A stretch of DNA of 64,000 nt from Chimonanthus salicifolius. Its lineage: Eukaryota > Streptophyta > Magnoliopsida > Laurales > Calycanthaceae. The stretch covers positions 45,010,111 to 45,074,110 of the forward strand of contig CM023537.1 of assembly GCA_013350335.1 (NCBI GenBank), written 5' to 3'. The position numbers and the translations under genes were made by a program. Shown one piece after another: positions 44,097-55,510 of the stretch; the stretch's first letter is position 1; each line of letters begins with the position of its first letter. The notes under the pieces are model-generated. The model was given only the letters and a program-made list of their open reading frames with translations. It was not told the origin of the DNA and made no database searches.

Positions 44097-46586
44097 TATA
44101 ACGACCCAAGAATTTGACCCCGCGACTCGATGTATTGTCTAGATGAATTTTGAATATAAATTTGGAGTTTTCAATTCAAATTAGAAATTATGGTGAAACT
44201 TGTTGAGAAAGTTAGTGCTTAATGAAACTAATGGAATTATTGGTGTTTAATTTATTACACCTCAGTGATGACATGGCCAAAGGAGTTGGCAAGACACCAT
44301 GGCAGTGGGCCACTTGAGTTGAAACCAATGTGCAGCCCACACTTTTCAGCTGAAAGAAATCAGCCTATCCACCTCTTATAGCTCACTTATTAAAGCTGAA
44401 AACCCACCAACCAGATCCAGTTTTTTAGCTGAAAGAAGTCAGTCTATCCACATTTTACAGCTCACTTATTTGAGCTGAAAAGCCACCAACCAGATCCAGT
44501 TTTTCAGCTGAAAGAAGTCAGCCTATCCCCATCTTACAGGTCACTTATTTGAACTGAAAACCCACCAATCAGACCCAGTTTTTCAGCTGAAAGAAGTCAG
44601 CCTATCCACATCTTACAGCTCGCTTATTTGAGCTAAAAACCTACCAACCATCTGCAGAATTTATGAGCTAGAAAAACTCCATACTCCTTAGGTTCCTCAG
44701 CTATTTCTCCCTTCCTCTACCTCCTTTCTCCTCTTCCTATTCTCTCAGTACCAGATATATCTTCAAACACTCAGAAGTTGGTTAGTATCTCTCTCTTACC
44801 TGAACCATTACAACAAAGATCTTATTAGAAGAACACCTATTCACTTCTCAAAGCTTGTGGAAAATCATTTGAAAAGCTCTATAACACGTTGGTTCCCCCT
44901 CCATCTTAGTATTGAGACTAAATTTGGAGCTTAGAAATGGTTAATAAACAATCTGATTTGAATTGGGTAAAGAGGAATGGAAACTGGAAAGAAATTGAGG
45001 ACTGATTTTTCAGTCCATGATCGGCTGGACATTGGGAGTAGATTTCAGCCCCTAGCTGGCTGGTTTTGGGACTGGTTTTCATTCCCAAAACCATTGATAG
45101 AAGGATTGCCTTCCAGCCTCAAAAACCAGCCATGGTAGGATTGTTTTTCTGTCTCAGAAACCAGCCGTGGTAGGACCCCTTGCTGACTGAAATTAGGACC
45201 CTTTGCTGGCTGAAATTAAAACCCAATTGCTAGCTGACTTTTGAACAATTTGTTGGCTGATTTTTGAATAAGTTGTTGACTGAATTAAGACCATTTGCTG
45301 GCTGTTTTAAAACCAAGTGTTGGCTGATTTAAGACCAATTCCTGGATGATTTTAAGACCCTTTTGCTGGCTGATTTTTAGGACTGTTTTCAAGTTGCAAA
45401 CCATTAATCTTAGGACTGATTTTCATGTCTTAAAACATTTTATTGTGGGACTGATTTTCACTCTAAAAAACACTTGATTGTGGAACTGATTTTCACTCTA
45501 AAAAACACTTGATTGATAGACTGGTTTTCACTCTTAAAATAAGCCAATGTAGGCCTGTTTTGCTGTCTTAAAAACCAGCCAATGTAGGGATGTTTTTCAA
45601 TCTCAAAACCAGCCATAGTGGGACTGTCTTTCAGTCGCAAAAACTACTGGTAACCTAAAGGACAATTGCTTACTTCATGAGCAAAGTTTTCATTGTTTTT
45701 ATTGGTGTCAAATTAGATTAAACATGGTTTGACATTGTATAGACTCAAGACTTTCACTCTAAGCCTTTGACTCTAGAACACCTAGATGAGGCAGCAGAAT
45801 ATGATCCTTAACTACTTAAACAAAAGTGGTTCAAAGAGATTCAACAAACACAGGTTTTTAATTGCTTAGAGATATTCCGTTTGAACAAAGACCTTATTAA
45901 TGAAAGTAACCAAAAAAAAAAAGTTGATTTGGAAATTAAGGGCAATTAATTGGGATAAGTGTGATGACTTGTTTATAATGTTTTGATATACATGAAAATG
46001 ATCGAAGGGTTCAAGAGTAACTTAGGCGTTGTACGTGCCATTCTGTAATCTATTCCTTCACTGATTTTCGTCAATCAAGTAGGTGTTCCTACATTGTTGA
46101 ATGCACTAGAGTGATATTATGTGTAGTTCCTCTATTATTATGAATGGCCAAGGGATATACTTCAAAAATTATGAATTGCAATGGAATCCTTGAAATTGTA
46201 TGAGTAGATTCTTCTATGTTATTGAAGCATGCTGAATAATGATTTCGATGATGAGTATATTTATGAAATGATGGCATGTGGAATATGTGAATTACTGATG
46301 TAGTTGATGGTTTGATGTGTTGACTCATGGGAGACTCCATACTTTGCTTTTCATATAGATCTTGGATAAATATGATTTAATTTCCGCTGAATGTTCTAAG
46401 TATGTGTGTAAATATTATCATGGGTGTTAATCCATGTACACACTGTGTTGGGCCAGTCGAGGTTCGAGTCTTTGAATTCGGTATCGACTCGCGTCGTGGC
46501 CTTTTCCGTCCCTTTTTTTCTATTGTATTATTCAAAAAATATATATACTCTGATTTTAAACATTAGGAAAAGGGCGGGCCGCCACA
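44097..46586 (+). repeat. Right LTR of the gypsy element
   Basis: Starts TATAACGACCC and ends GGGCCGCCACA; matches the left LTR at both ends. It carries an internal deletion of about 1.0 kb near 46298, where GAATTACTGAT joins directly to GTAGTTGATGG. Confidence 0.88.
44341..44652 (+). repeat. 79-bp tandem repeat in right LTR, 4 copies
   Basis: Four units starting TTTTCAGCTGAAAGAA(A/G)TCA, one more than in the left LTR. Confidence 0.88.
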
Positions 46587-47040
46587 AGAATGAGGTGCAG
46601 AGTATGTTATGGGAGTGTGAGGGTTCACTCCTGGTCCCAGTTGGTTTTCATTACATGTTGTGTCTAGCTATTGTAGTGACTTAGTAATGTTATATGCTTA
46701 ATAGTAAAAAGATGCCTTGTGTGAATGGAATGTTATGAATAACTAAAATTACACCTATTCGAGTGAAACTTTTGTATCGATGTTGAATGAAGGATGATTG
46801 TCATAGAAGGTAGAATGGGTTCACATGTTAGTTTTAATGCATTGATGTCCTGCTCATGGTGTGGATGTTTCGTTACTTGTAGAATGGTAAATGTTGGGAT
46901 AATTATGAGAATTGTTGATGATGAGATGAAAGGAGGATGTCATGAGGTAGGAGATGGTGGAAGCCACGGGAGTGATGCCATGGCGGAGTATAATGAATAG
47001 ACATTTGTCATGAGAGGGATGTCGTGACTATGCCAGATGA
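46587..47040. other. No gene recognised
   Basis: Sequence right of the gypsy insertion. It contains short GGGAGTG(A/G)TGCCATG repeats (46969, 47058) but no motif or clear homology within the window. Confidence 0.5.
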
Positions 47041-48460
47041 GTAGAGGTCAGTCACGGGAGTGGTGCCATGCTGAAAGGATATGGAAGATGTTTCAATTCC
47101 TCTTTGAAATGGACACATTTTATGTTTAGTATAGTCTATTTCTTGTTTGTCATTATCCTACTTGCATGTGGACCAACCCCCCTTACAGTTCCAGGTAATA
47201 GCTGGGAGGTGCGGACCTAGCTACTCTGCACCAAACAAAGAAGCCTTGTGAAACGATTGGCATAGACTTTATTTTATTATTTTGAGTGTATGGTCATGAT
47301 TTGTAATTTTATCTATATAGTTTGGGAGCCACACCAAGTTTATGTATAAATGACAAATCTTTAGCTTATTGGACTTATGATATTGTGTGGTTTGATAATT
47401 GAAGATATGGGTGTGAATGCAAGAAATTATAGCATGTAAATTTGAAGAATGTTGTGTTGTTTGTAGACTCGAGTATGGGCAAAAACTTCAATTGTTAATG
47501 TAGTAATAAAATGTGATTTTTCATTAATTTGTGTTTAAAATTTGAAATTATCATTTAGGTGATATTCAAAAAATTATTTGAATGTCTAAATTACTGTAAC
47601 CTAATTTTGAAGTTTAGAAATTTTTTTATTTTTTAAAAAAAATTAGATTTTTTTTTTTAAATTAGAATTTTTTGAAAAAATAAAATAAAAATCAGAGGAG
47701 AGAGAAAGTATAGGGTTGCAGGTCGCAATGCTACGTTGTATCATTACACCCGTAACGGCACAACGTTTCGGTCTCCCATTTTTTAATCCCAGTTTAAATC
47801 TACTTAATTGCCATAAAATAATATTTAGCAGTATGTGAGATGAGTAATGGTGGCATGTCCTTAGACTACATACTAGGGATGAGGCTTATTAATTGAGATG
47901 ATGATTGGTCCGTTAAAAGATCTATATATGTGATTATCTATCGAGAATTATATTATTTTGAATCAATCAATTTAATCATTTTAATTATTATTAATTTCTA
48001 ATCATTTGATGAATCTCGTCAAAATTATGTTTATAGGCTAGAAAGGCCCTTGTAATAAGCCCATGCCCATCACAATGTGTAATAATGGGACTCACCATTC
48101 ACTTGCATCGGCAATAACTCTTCCCTATCAAATTTGTAACAAAATGTATATAAGATATTTCTTTGGTTTACATAGTCGCTATTGCGGTCGTGTAGACATG
48201 AGGTGCCTAAGTATCAGCTTGTGGGCTCTAGTTGTCCGATGGTTAAAAAGTCTCTTTCATGAAATGGGATTTTGAGTTAGATTCACGTGTAATTTTAATG
48301 AACTATTCTCTATAAACTTAACAGGTGCGTGTGAATTGGAAGGTTGACACATACTCGTGGGATTAGTCTCACCTCCAATGTGAGATGGGAATATTCATAT
48401 TATAAAAAAAAAAATATAAAAACGAAGAATAGAAAGAATGTGTGGGTATGTAGTGTCCAC

Positions 48461-49300
48461 CAATGTAACAATTTCGAATTTACTACGAAAATATCGACAA
48501 AATAACGTTTTCCGCATTAAAAATGCGATATTAATGCTAATGACGTTTTTAACAGATTTTTATCGTTAATATCGCGTTTTTAATGCGAGAAACGGTAATA
48601 TCACGATAAAAACGTGATATACCGGTAGTTTATCTCCCACGGTTTTACACACACGCATATGTGAAGTGGAAGCCACGGATTAGTGATCTAAACTCTCAGG
48701 TAACCCATATAAAGTGAGAAGCTCTCTCATCCTTTTTTTCTCACTTTCTATGTGGGACAACTTTTTTGCTTTTTTGCTTGTTGCCTTGCTTCGAGCGGTG
48801 AGAGTGAGGGGCATTTTTCTTTCACTACTTTGATAAGTTATTGAGTCAAGAGCTTGGATGACTGACTGACATATAATTTTAATATATTTATTAGTTATAT
48901 TAAATCTTATTAAACCAAACTAAAATTTGTCTACATACAGAATATAATAAATAAGTTTTATTTAAATATGTTTCTTTTATTGATTTAAATAATACAAATT
49001 GATATTTGATAGAAACCTTTATTTCAAGTGTTTATTCTATTTTAATTTAAATCAGGTGGCTAATTGCTTTTATAAAAAAATTAAAAAAAAATTCACATCA
49101 AAAATTATCTTTTGATTTTATAGAGTCGATACACTTTTCTTATATATTTATTTATTATTTTAAGATATTTATATTTATTTTATTATTTTTTAAATATTTA
49201 TATTTTCCGCGAGATTTTTCCGATAAAAATCCGAGAATTTTAAAATATACCGTTATTAACCATTGCCGTTAATATCCCGAGAACGGTATTTGTGACATTG
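48461..49300. mobile_element. hAT-like non-autonomous transposon, 840 bp
   Basis: Flanked by exact 8-bp duplicates GTGTCCAC (48453-48460 and 49301-49308). The ends are inverted repeats CAATGTAACAATT (left) and CAATGTCACAAAT (right end, opposite strand). The corresponding site near 9.63 kb has no insertion. The interior holds many short palindromes around TATCGCG and AACGGTAATA and no reading frame. The target length fits hAT, but I do not recognise the family. Confidence 0.85.
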
Positions 49301-49939
49301 GTGTCCACTACGCTCTCCCAAGGGTTTCTGAATAAATCATAACTTCATATTTAAAGGGGGTTGCTTAGACTCAGATCCAAACTACGAGATTTAGAATTTG
49401 AGACATATTTCTTCATGGATAGAGAAAAGAAGAAGAAAAAAAAGTGATAAATTGGATTTTCTTTTATGCTCATTCTAAGCAATCAAGAGATCATTTCTTG
49501 ATATGTTTCCTTGCTAGTATCATAGTTTAGATCTCATCAAAGCGATGACTATTTGGAACTATATGTTTTTCCTTTGCATAGAGAAGTGGGTTTCTAGAGG
49601 CATGAAAGATTAACCTTATATTTCTATCATTTATTGTAATTCTTCGAGTGTAGGTATAAATTGACACAAAAAAGTATTATACTCTCTAGTAGATAAACAC
49701 TCAGATTTTCTTCTTAGTTTTTTTCCCTTCTCGTTGGATGGTTTTCCACATAAAATATTGTGTTGTGGATTGATGACTTACTATTTTTGGCTTGATTTTG
49801 AATTCTTTTTTTTTCATTTTTCTATATTAATTCTTATATAGAATGGGAACACATCATCTTTTCAACAGGTAGTTATAGTAACAAGTTCTAAAATCTTAGA
49901 GATTTGTGAGATTTTTGGATTTGACACATGTAAATTGAG

Positions 49940-50165
49940 ATGGATGCAAACACTGCATACAAAATGGTTAGCCTTAATGGCCTAAATTGAAAGATTTGGA
50001 AAGCCAAAATGGAAGAGATATTATTTTGCAAAGATTTGTACGCACCAATTGAAGGTGTTGATGCCAAACCAAAGAACAAGTAAGATGATTGTGGAGGAAA
50101 TTGATTAGAAAAGCAATAAAACATATCCAACAATAATTGGTGATGGTATTTTCAACCATTTATAG
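49940..50165 (+). pseudogene. Ty1/copia gag N-terminal relic (family B, second copy)
   Basis: ATG at 49940 opens MDANTAYKMVSLNGLN, stop, KIWKAKMEEILFCKDLYAPI, EGVDAKPKNK, stop, DDCGGN. This is the N-terminus of a copia Gag (family MDANT..KMV.LNG.NY..WK.KMED.LF.KDL). Three or more stops break it, and at about 50165 it runs into repeat A, so the rest of the element is gone. Upstream lies the LTR-like region shared with 8997-11484. Confidence 0.8.
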
Positions 50166-50251
50166 AAAAACAAGGTAGGGTCGGCCACGTGGACTTTCTC
50201 TCCAATTTCTATTTTTAAATTAAGAAATTGTTAAAGATAGACTTAAAAATA

Positions 50252-50704
50252 CAGTAAACTCTCTTTAATGTAGTACTATATAAAGTTATAACATATGTAA
50301 AATAATATCGACAGCTAGTCCCGACCTCGAACCCATTCAAAATGTAATAAATCTCTCTAAATTAGTACTCAATACATTCAGAATAAAAAAAATATATCGT
50401 CCCAACCATTTTGTAAAGTAATATTTCATACGTTCAGAATACAAAATTACTGTAAAAGTGACTAACGACCTCACAAAATACATCATTTAAACTTCGAAAA
50501 AGTAATATGAGATAGACTTCTGAATAAGCTAAAATGAGTGATTTGTTTTCACAAAGAGAAGCCAAAATGACGTTTTAGTGATAGTGTAAGAGTTTTAAAG
50601 AGATTTTTAGAAAGCAATACTGTTACTCGCTCTAATTTAATAACCTCTATAATGTAATATAAGTAATATGGTCCCAACCATATTACATTATAGAGGTTTT
50701 ACTG
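50252..50704. mobile_element. Emigrant-like (pogo-type) MITE
   Basis: The ends are inverted repeats CAGTAAACTCTCTTTAATGTA and, on the opposite strand, CAGTAAAACCTCTATAATGTA, flanked by TA on both sides. The first copy of repeat A near 16.16 kb has the plain AAATACCTATTTT sequence, an empty site with a single TA. The termini resemble the published Emigrant consensus as I remember it. Confidence 0.9.
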
Positions 50705-51527
50705 TACCTATTTTCAAATTTTATTTTATAGATAAATTTATCACAATTTAATAATATGAGTTTCTAAATATAAAATTTTAAATATTTGTTCAAATAATTA
50801 AATTTAGAACATTTGGGTCCCACCGGATGCTAAGTTTAGAAAGTTTCCAAATTTGGTCCAACCTACCACTTTTTGTTTCTAGTTAAAATCTAGAATATAC
50901 TAACCAAATATTTTAAATTTGAAAGATGTGGATCCCATCAGTATCTAAATTTAGAAAGGACACCTGCCACATTTGGAACGCCGAGTCAAAAAATTGTTTT
51001 TATCTCAAATATTCTATAAAAACAGAGATAAACACACATTGAGGTCTAGAACACAAAATTTCATCATTTGATACAATTTCAAACAATTTCAAGTAATAAT
51101 CAGGCAAATAATTAGAACTACTCAATTACCGATAAATTCTACCCGATTACACTCTTAAGTAAACTATGACCCATTAGTTGGGTCGGGTCGTTACATATGC
51201 TCATTATGATATTTATCTAGGCATTTACACATACACATAATAGGCAAACTAATCATTTTAAATTAGAGTAGAGTTTCCCTCATCTAGAGCTTTGGTGGAA
51301 CTTTGGGGTCCCTGGCGAGATGGTCGTTCACACCCGATAAGCTTGGAGTTGATCACAAAAAAATTCACACAAATGAAGTACATATAATTCCTAATTTCCA
51401 TGCATGAGTTTCAACTTCCACAATGACTCAAAATCTCCAAAGTTCCCCTAAGGATTTCTCACTGCACCTAGAGAAATTCATCTTAGATTTAGCATTGTGT
51501 GAAAATCTCTCAATTGGATTATTCAAG

Positions 51528-51634
51528 CCTCCCTTTTAACTCAATTTTAGTGCCTTGACTATCATCTCAACCCAATTTGTGCCTCCTTTTTAACTCAATT
51601 TTAGTGCCTTGACTATCATCTCAACCCAATTTGT
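51528..51634. repeat. 54/53-bp tandem duplication
   Basis: Two consecutive units starting CCTCC(C/T)TTTTAACTCAATTT. The other copy of repeat A has one unit. Confidence 0.9.
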
Positions 51635-51770
51635 CTAACTTCACTTCCATCCCCAATTCCCCCCAAACCTACTCACTTCTAAGAGACTCAAATCTCCTTG
51701 CATGGCTAAGAGCAAAGGCCGGTTTTCATCCTCGAGCATCCCATTTCATTTTTAGAAATTTCATCCTTCT

Positions 51771-52063
51771 TGTTATAAAATAAATGGAAATCACACAAAT
51801 CACAATCACACAAGAGACAAATAATTTACGTGGTTCACCTGAAGGCTACGTCCAAGGAGATATTGTTCAATTCACTATGAAGAAAATAAAGAACAGGGTG
51901 CTACAATGAATCTCTGGATAGTCTCTCCTCTACTTGACAGAGAGAAATCTTTCTCAAGTTAACCCTAAAAAGAATAACTTACCCTTATATAAGATGGGTT
52001 TACAAGAGGACTTAGGCCCTAATGGGCCTAACTAATTGTTGGCCTATTCAGCCAAACCCAACA
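51771..52063 (-). repeat. Ty1/copia LTR adjoining the viral copy
   Basis: On the minus strand it starts TGTTGGGTTTGG and ends ATTTTATAACA (293 bp), with TGTTGG/CCAACA-type ends and a TATATAAG box near its middle (AGATGGG side, about 51993). A purine tract (CAAGGTGGAGAT) and the RNase H tail lie directly before it, so it is a 3' LTR. It lies in repeat A at the AGAAGGATGAAATTTC junction. Confidence 0.85.
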
Positions 52064-52300
52064 ATCTCCACCTTGGCGAAATATATCCAACCCTTGAAGA
52101 CTGTTGAAATGATGTGTAGCACCTCCACCTAGTGGGAATGACTCCCACCACTCCTGCACCTTAAAGGTGCAGGTCCAATCTCTAGCATGATGAGAGATTG
52201 AGTAAGTCCAGGCAATGCCTGAACTTGTCGGCTGTAACTGGCTTGGTAAGTATGTCTGCAACATTCTCATCTGTGTGAATCTTCAGAATGGAGATCTCAA
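52064..52300 (-). pseudogene. Ty1/copia RNase H tail
   Basis: The minus strand encodes LEISILKIHTDENVADILTK then PVTADKFRHCLDLLNLSSC and a stop at 52182. This is the diagnostic end of a copia RNase H (KVHT.ENVADILTKPV), followed by the 3' untranslated region, purine tract and LTR. Only the last 40 or so codons exist; at 52300/52301 the sequence switches into the caulimovirid 3' ORF in frame, making a chimeric reading frame. It is a different copia family from those at 2.3-9 kb. Confidence 0.9.
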
Positions 52301-53441
52301 GGTCCCAACGAGGATGGAGATCTTCAAGAGGCACAACTTCATCATCAAGATTTTCTTCTGGATCATGATTACTATCCCAATCATGATCACCAACTTTTTT
52401 CTTTGGGAGATACTCTTCTAAAATTTGTTTAATCTTTTCTTCAAAATTGACGGAGTCAACAGACATGTCCATTGCCTCAGGAGACTTTTCTCGAGCAATT
52501 TCTTTGGCAATCTTTTTGGCTAAGAGATCCGCCATGACCATTTCATTCTCAAAAGGCTTTTCTTCAGGAAGATGAATTTCTTCTTTTACAGGAGGAGAGA
52601 TTTGATTCAGAATTCTCTCATAAGTATCATTTTCAATCTTAGACCACCACTTTTGATAAAAAGTCTGATAAAGAGATGGTAAATTATATAAATCTTTTTT
52701 TACTTCAAACTTCCATTGAAAAATATAAGGGATATGAAATTTAGCAAAGAAGCGAAGCATATTGATGGCTTCACATGGAACCTTTTCTTCAACCTGAGAG
52801 AACTTAATAAACAAATAACGAAAATTATTAGGAAGGATTTTCTAAGCAGCACCATAATATGACCACCAGGTGAAGAGAAACCAGGATGGGAAATTACGAT
52901 GAATAGGAGTGACATCAGGACTTTCTTCTTTGAATCTGATGAACCAGGAATGATTATACTGGCGGTTTTGCCACATCAAAGCAAATTTCCAGGCATCAAT
53001 ATAATCCCAATAATTAAAGAACTCAGTAGAATTGTATAATTGGACTGGTTTTGTCATGTACAAGGGACCATCCCAATCTTCCTCAGTAAGGATTTTGAGA
53101 ATAGTGAACTTTGAGTAAGTGATGATACCATTTGCATTCTTATTGTGGAAGATGAGGACACTTTTCATCTGATGCAAAATATTGAGATACCAATCTCTGG
53201 TTTTTCTTTTATCAGGGGAATGATAATGAAGCCCCTTTCCAAAGAGAAAATAAACATTATCTTCTACAGATCTTTCTTCCATAAGACAATCTGAAGTAAC
53301 AAGAATTCTGTTACCGGTGTAAAGATATAATTCTGATTGACTTGGGTCTTTTGTTGGAGTAAAACCCTTTTGGCTTTCTTCTTGATCTGCCAATTTTTCA
53401 TTCCCTTTTTTCTTCATGAACGGGGAAGAACTACTTGCCAT
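52182..53441 (-). pseudogene. Caulimovirid 3' ORF (transactivator position), chimeric end
   Basis: The ATG at 53441 lies inside the last codons of the polymerase frame (ATGGCAAGTAG; the final TAG is the polymerase stop at 53431), an 11-nt overlap. The protein begins MASSSSPFMKKKGNEKL and contains conserved aromatic stretches (LYMTKPVQLYNS, MWQNRQYNHSWFIRF, FPSWFLFTWWSYYGAA), then a charged C-terminal third. By position it corresponds to ORF VI/TAV of other caulimovirids, the reinitiation and inclusion-body factor, but I see no motif that proves this role. A TAG at 52842-52844 (CAG in the plus copy) splits it. After codon GGGACC the viral frame continues into copia RNase H sequence up to the stop at 52182, so the natural C-terminus is lost. 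Confidence 0.8.
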
Positions 53442-55510
53442 TTTGTTGTCCCTGAAGAAATTCTCTAGTAAGAAAGTCAGGGAGAGAGTTAGCATTTCCA
53501 TTAATAAATTCAATCTTAAATTCAAACACTGATAAAATGGCTTGCCATCTAGCAAATATTTGCTTAGAGACAAGATTTTTGACATCTTTTTCCAGAATTT
53601 CTTTTGCTGCTTTAGCATCAACTCTGATCAGAAATTCTTTGTTCAATAAATCATGTTGGAACTTTGTCACACAAATAACTATGGCAAGAACTTCCTTTTT
53701 GATGGTTGAATATTTCTTTTGTGCTTCATTCCATAATCCAGAATTGAATCTTATTAATTCTTCTTTTGAGTCTTTTTGTTGTAAAAGAATTCCACCATAT
53801 CCAACATCAGAGGCATCAGTTTGAACTATTTTGAAAGCTTCTGGGTCAGATAAACATCTACAAGGAAGATTTTTAACTCTTTCTTTAATCTTTTTCACTG
53901 CATTAGTATGTTGGATAGACCATTCCTGAGGATTTTTCTTTAACCTTTCCTGGAGAAGTTTTCTATCTTTTGTCAAATCTTGATAGAAAAATCCAACATA
54001 ATTTAAACATCCAAGAAATCTTTGTAACATATTTTTATCCTTAATTTCATCTGGAAATTTATCAGCAAATTGAATAATTCTATTAGTAGGAGTTATTTTT
54101 CTGTCTTGGATTTCAAATCCTAAGAATCTGATTTTCTGCTGAAAGAGATTCATTTTTCTTTTGGATAAAGCCAATCCATTTTCTTTTATGACTCTTTTGA
54201 AAATACCCAAGTGTTTCCAATGTTGTAACACAGATTCTGAAAAGATAAGTATATCATCAATGTAAACAATGGCAAACTGGGTGTAAGATGAGAAAATATT
54301 ATTCATAATATTCTGAAATTCAGACCGGAGCATTTTTCAATCCAAAAGGCATAACATTCCATTCATAATGCCCCATTGGAAGAGTGAATGCAGTTTTATA
54401 TCTATCTTCCTCTTTTATCTGAATCTGCCAAAATCCTGATTTTAAATCAAATTTTGAGAATATTTTGGCATTGTTTAATCTGTTTAGCAAATCCTGAGTA
54501 TTAGGCAAAGGATACCTAATAGATTGTAAGACTTTGTTCAAAGGTTTATAATTGATTACCAATCTTGGAACTCCTCTTTCGATTTCAGCGGCCTTTTCAA
54601 CATAAAATGCCGTACAGCTCCAAGGGGATTTGCTTTTTTCTAATTAATCATTTCTTCAGAAGATCATTGATTTCTTCTTGGCAAAGTTTCAAATGGGCAG
54701 CATCCATTTGAGATGGACGAGCTTTAGTAGGAATATCTTTTCATTAAAATCTTTTACATATGGTAATCCTACTATGTGTCTTTTTCTATTCCAAAAGGCT
54801 GATGGTAATTCAGAACAACATTCTTCTTCAATCTGTTTGGTGAATTCTTCTAATTTTGTTTTAAATTCTTTTTTCTCTAATTCTTTTGTCATTTGGACAC
54901 ATTTAATTTCATTTTTTAATCCATTTATGTAATTTTCTCTTGTGACAATAACCTGATTTATCCTTTGGATTTTCGTCTCACAAGGATCATCTATAAAATC
55001 AAGATTTACTTCAATCCCTTTGATATGTGTAGAAATTCCTTTTGTTGTTACAGAAAAGGGTTGGATTTGAAGAATAAATGGAGATCCAAGGAGCACATCA
55101 TTAACAATATCTTCTGAAATAATAAAGGGTGAAGTAACACAGACTCCTTTCATGCAAACATGAACATTTGGGATTTTTCTTTCTATGGAAATAGTCGTTC
55201 CATTAGCAGCAGACACAAACTGTTTTGATTCACTAGTAAATTCAATAGGAACAATTCCAAGTCTGATAACATTTAAGTCAGCACCAGTGTCAATTATGGC
55301 ATTGACAATATTCTCAAAGTTTTTTATTTTTATTTTTACATGAACTCTCCACTGTTGGTAAATACATTTTGTAGGAATTACACCAGTAGAGATTTTGCTA
55401 ATTTCTCCTTTAATTCTTTGGACAAATTTTTCTTCATCATATTTTTCAATAGCACCATCATTTTCTAACCAAGTTAACCTTTCATCAAGCTCATTTTGTT
55501 TTTTGGTTAA
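53431..55510 (-). pseudogene. Caulimovirid protease-RT-RNase H
   Basis: Directly continues the capsid frame. The aspartic protease motif AIIDTGADLNVI has DTGA at 55280-55291. RT follows with the motif-A region FDLKSGFWQI, MPFGLKNAP and catalytic YIDDILIF (54254-54265); then RNase H with VQTDASDVGYGG, SGLWNEAQKKYSTIKKEVLA and the end SKQIFARWQAILSVF...FLTREFLQG typical of caulimovirids. These enzymes process the polyprotein and copy pregenomic RNA. Compared with the plus copy there is a one-base loss near 54737, a TGA at 54648-54650, a one-base gain near 54633 and a one-base gain near 54326. The frame is therefore broken in the linker and in RT, while the last 300 codons are open. Confidence 0.93.

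Larger units (their letters stand above)
27720..46586 (+). mobile_element. Full-length decayed Ty3/gypsy chromovirus (Tekay/Del-like)
   Basis: Left LTR 27720-36602 (expanded by nested insertions), primer site 36605-36616, gag, protease, RT, RNase H, integrase and a C-terminal chromodomain, a purine tract (GAGGACGAAAATTCC... before 44097) and right LTR 44097-46586. The flanks are TGAAT (27715-27719) and AGAAT (46587-46591), a 5-bp duplication with one mismatch. The integrase-then-chromodomain order and the ending LRNREIPFVKVV...EEPTWELE place it with plant Tekay/Del chromoviruses. About 9 kb of its length is younger elements: 30084-35500 (with 31772-35299 inside) and 37695-40498. Stops and frameshifts in every domain make it non-autonomous now. 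Confidence 0.9.
47041..50165 (+). repeat. Inverted copy of the 8.77-11.48 kb copia family B region
   Basis: Matches the opposite strand of about 8770-11480 over most of its length (for example 47760-47830 against 10380-10510, and 49720-49870 against 9050-9190). The two copies differ by insertions: Stowaway only in the first, an 840-bp hAT-like element only here. Confidence 0.85.
50182..51766 (-). repeat. Repeat A, inverted copy
   Basis: Opposite-strand match of 15147-16240, interrupted by the MITE at 50252-50704. Contains the better preserved LTR start TGTAACGACCCGACCC (51197, minus strand). A private 54/53-bp tandem duplication lies at 51528-51634. Confidence 0.8.
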
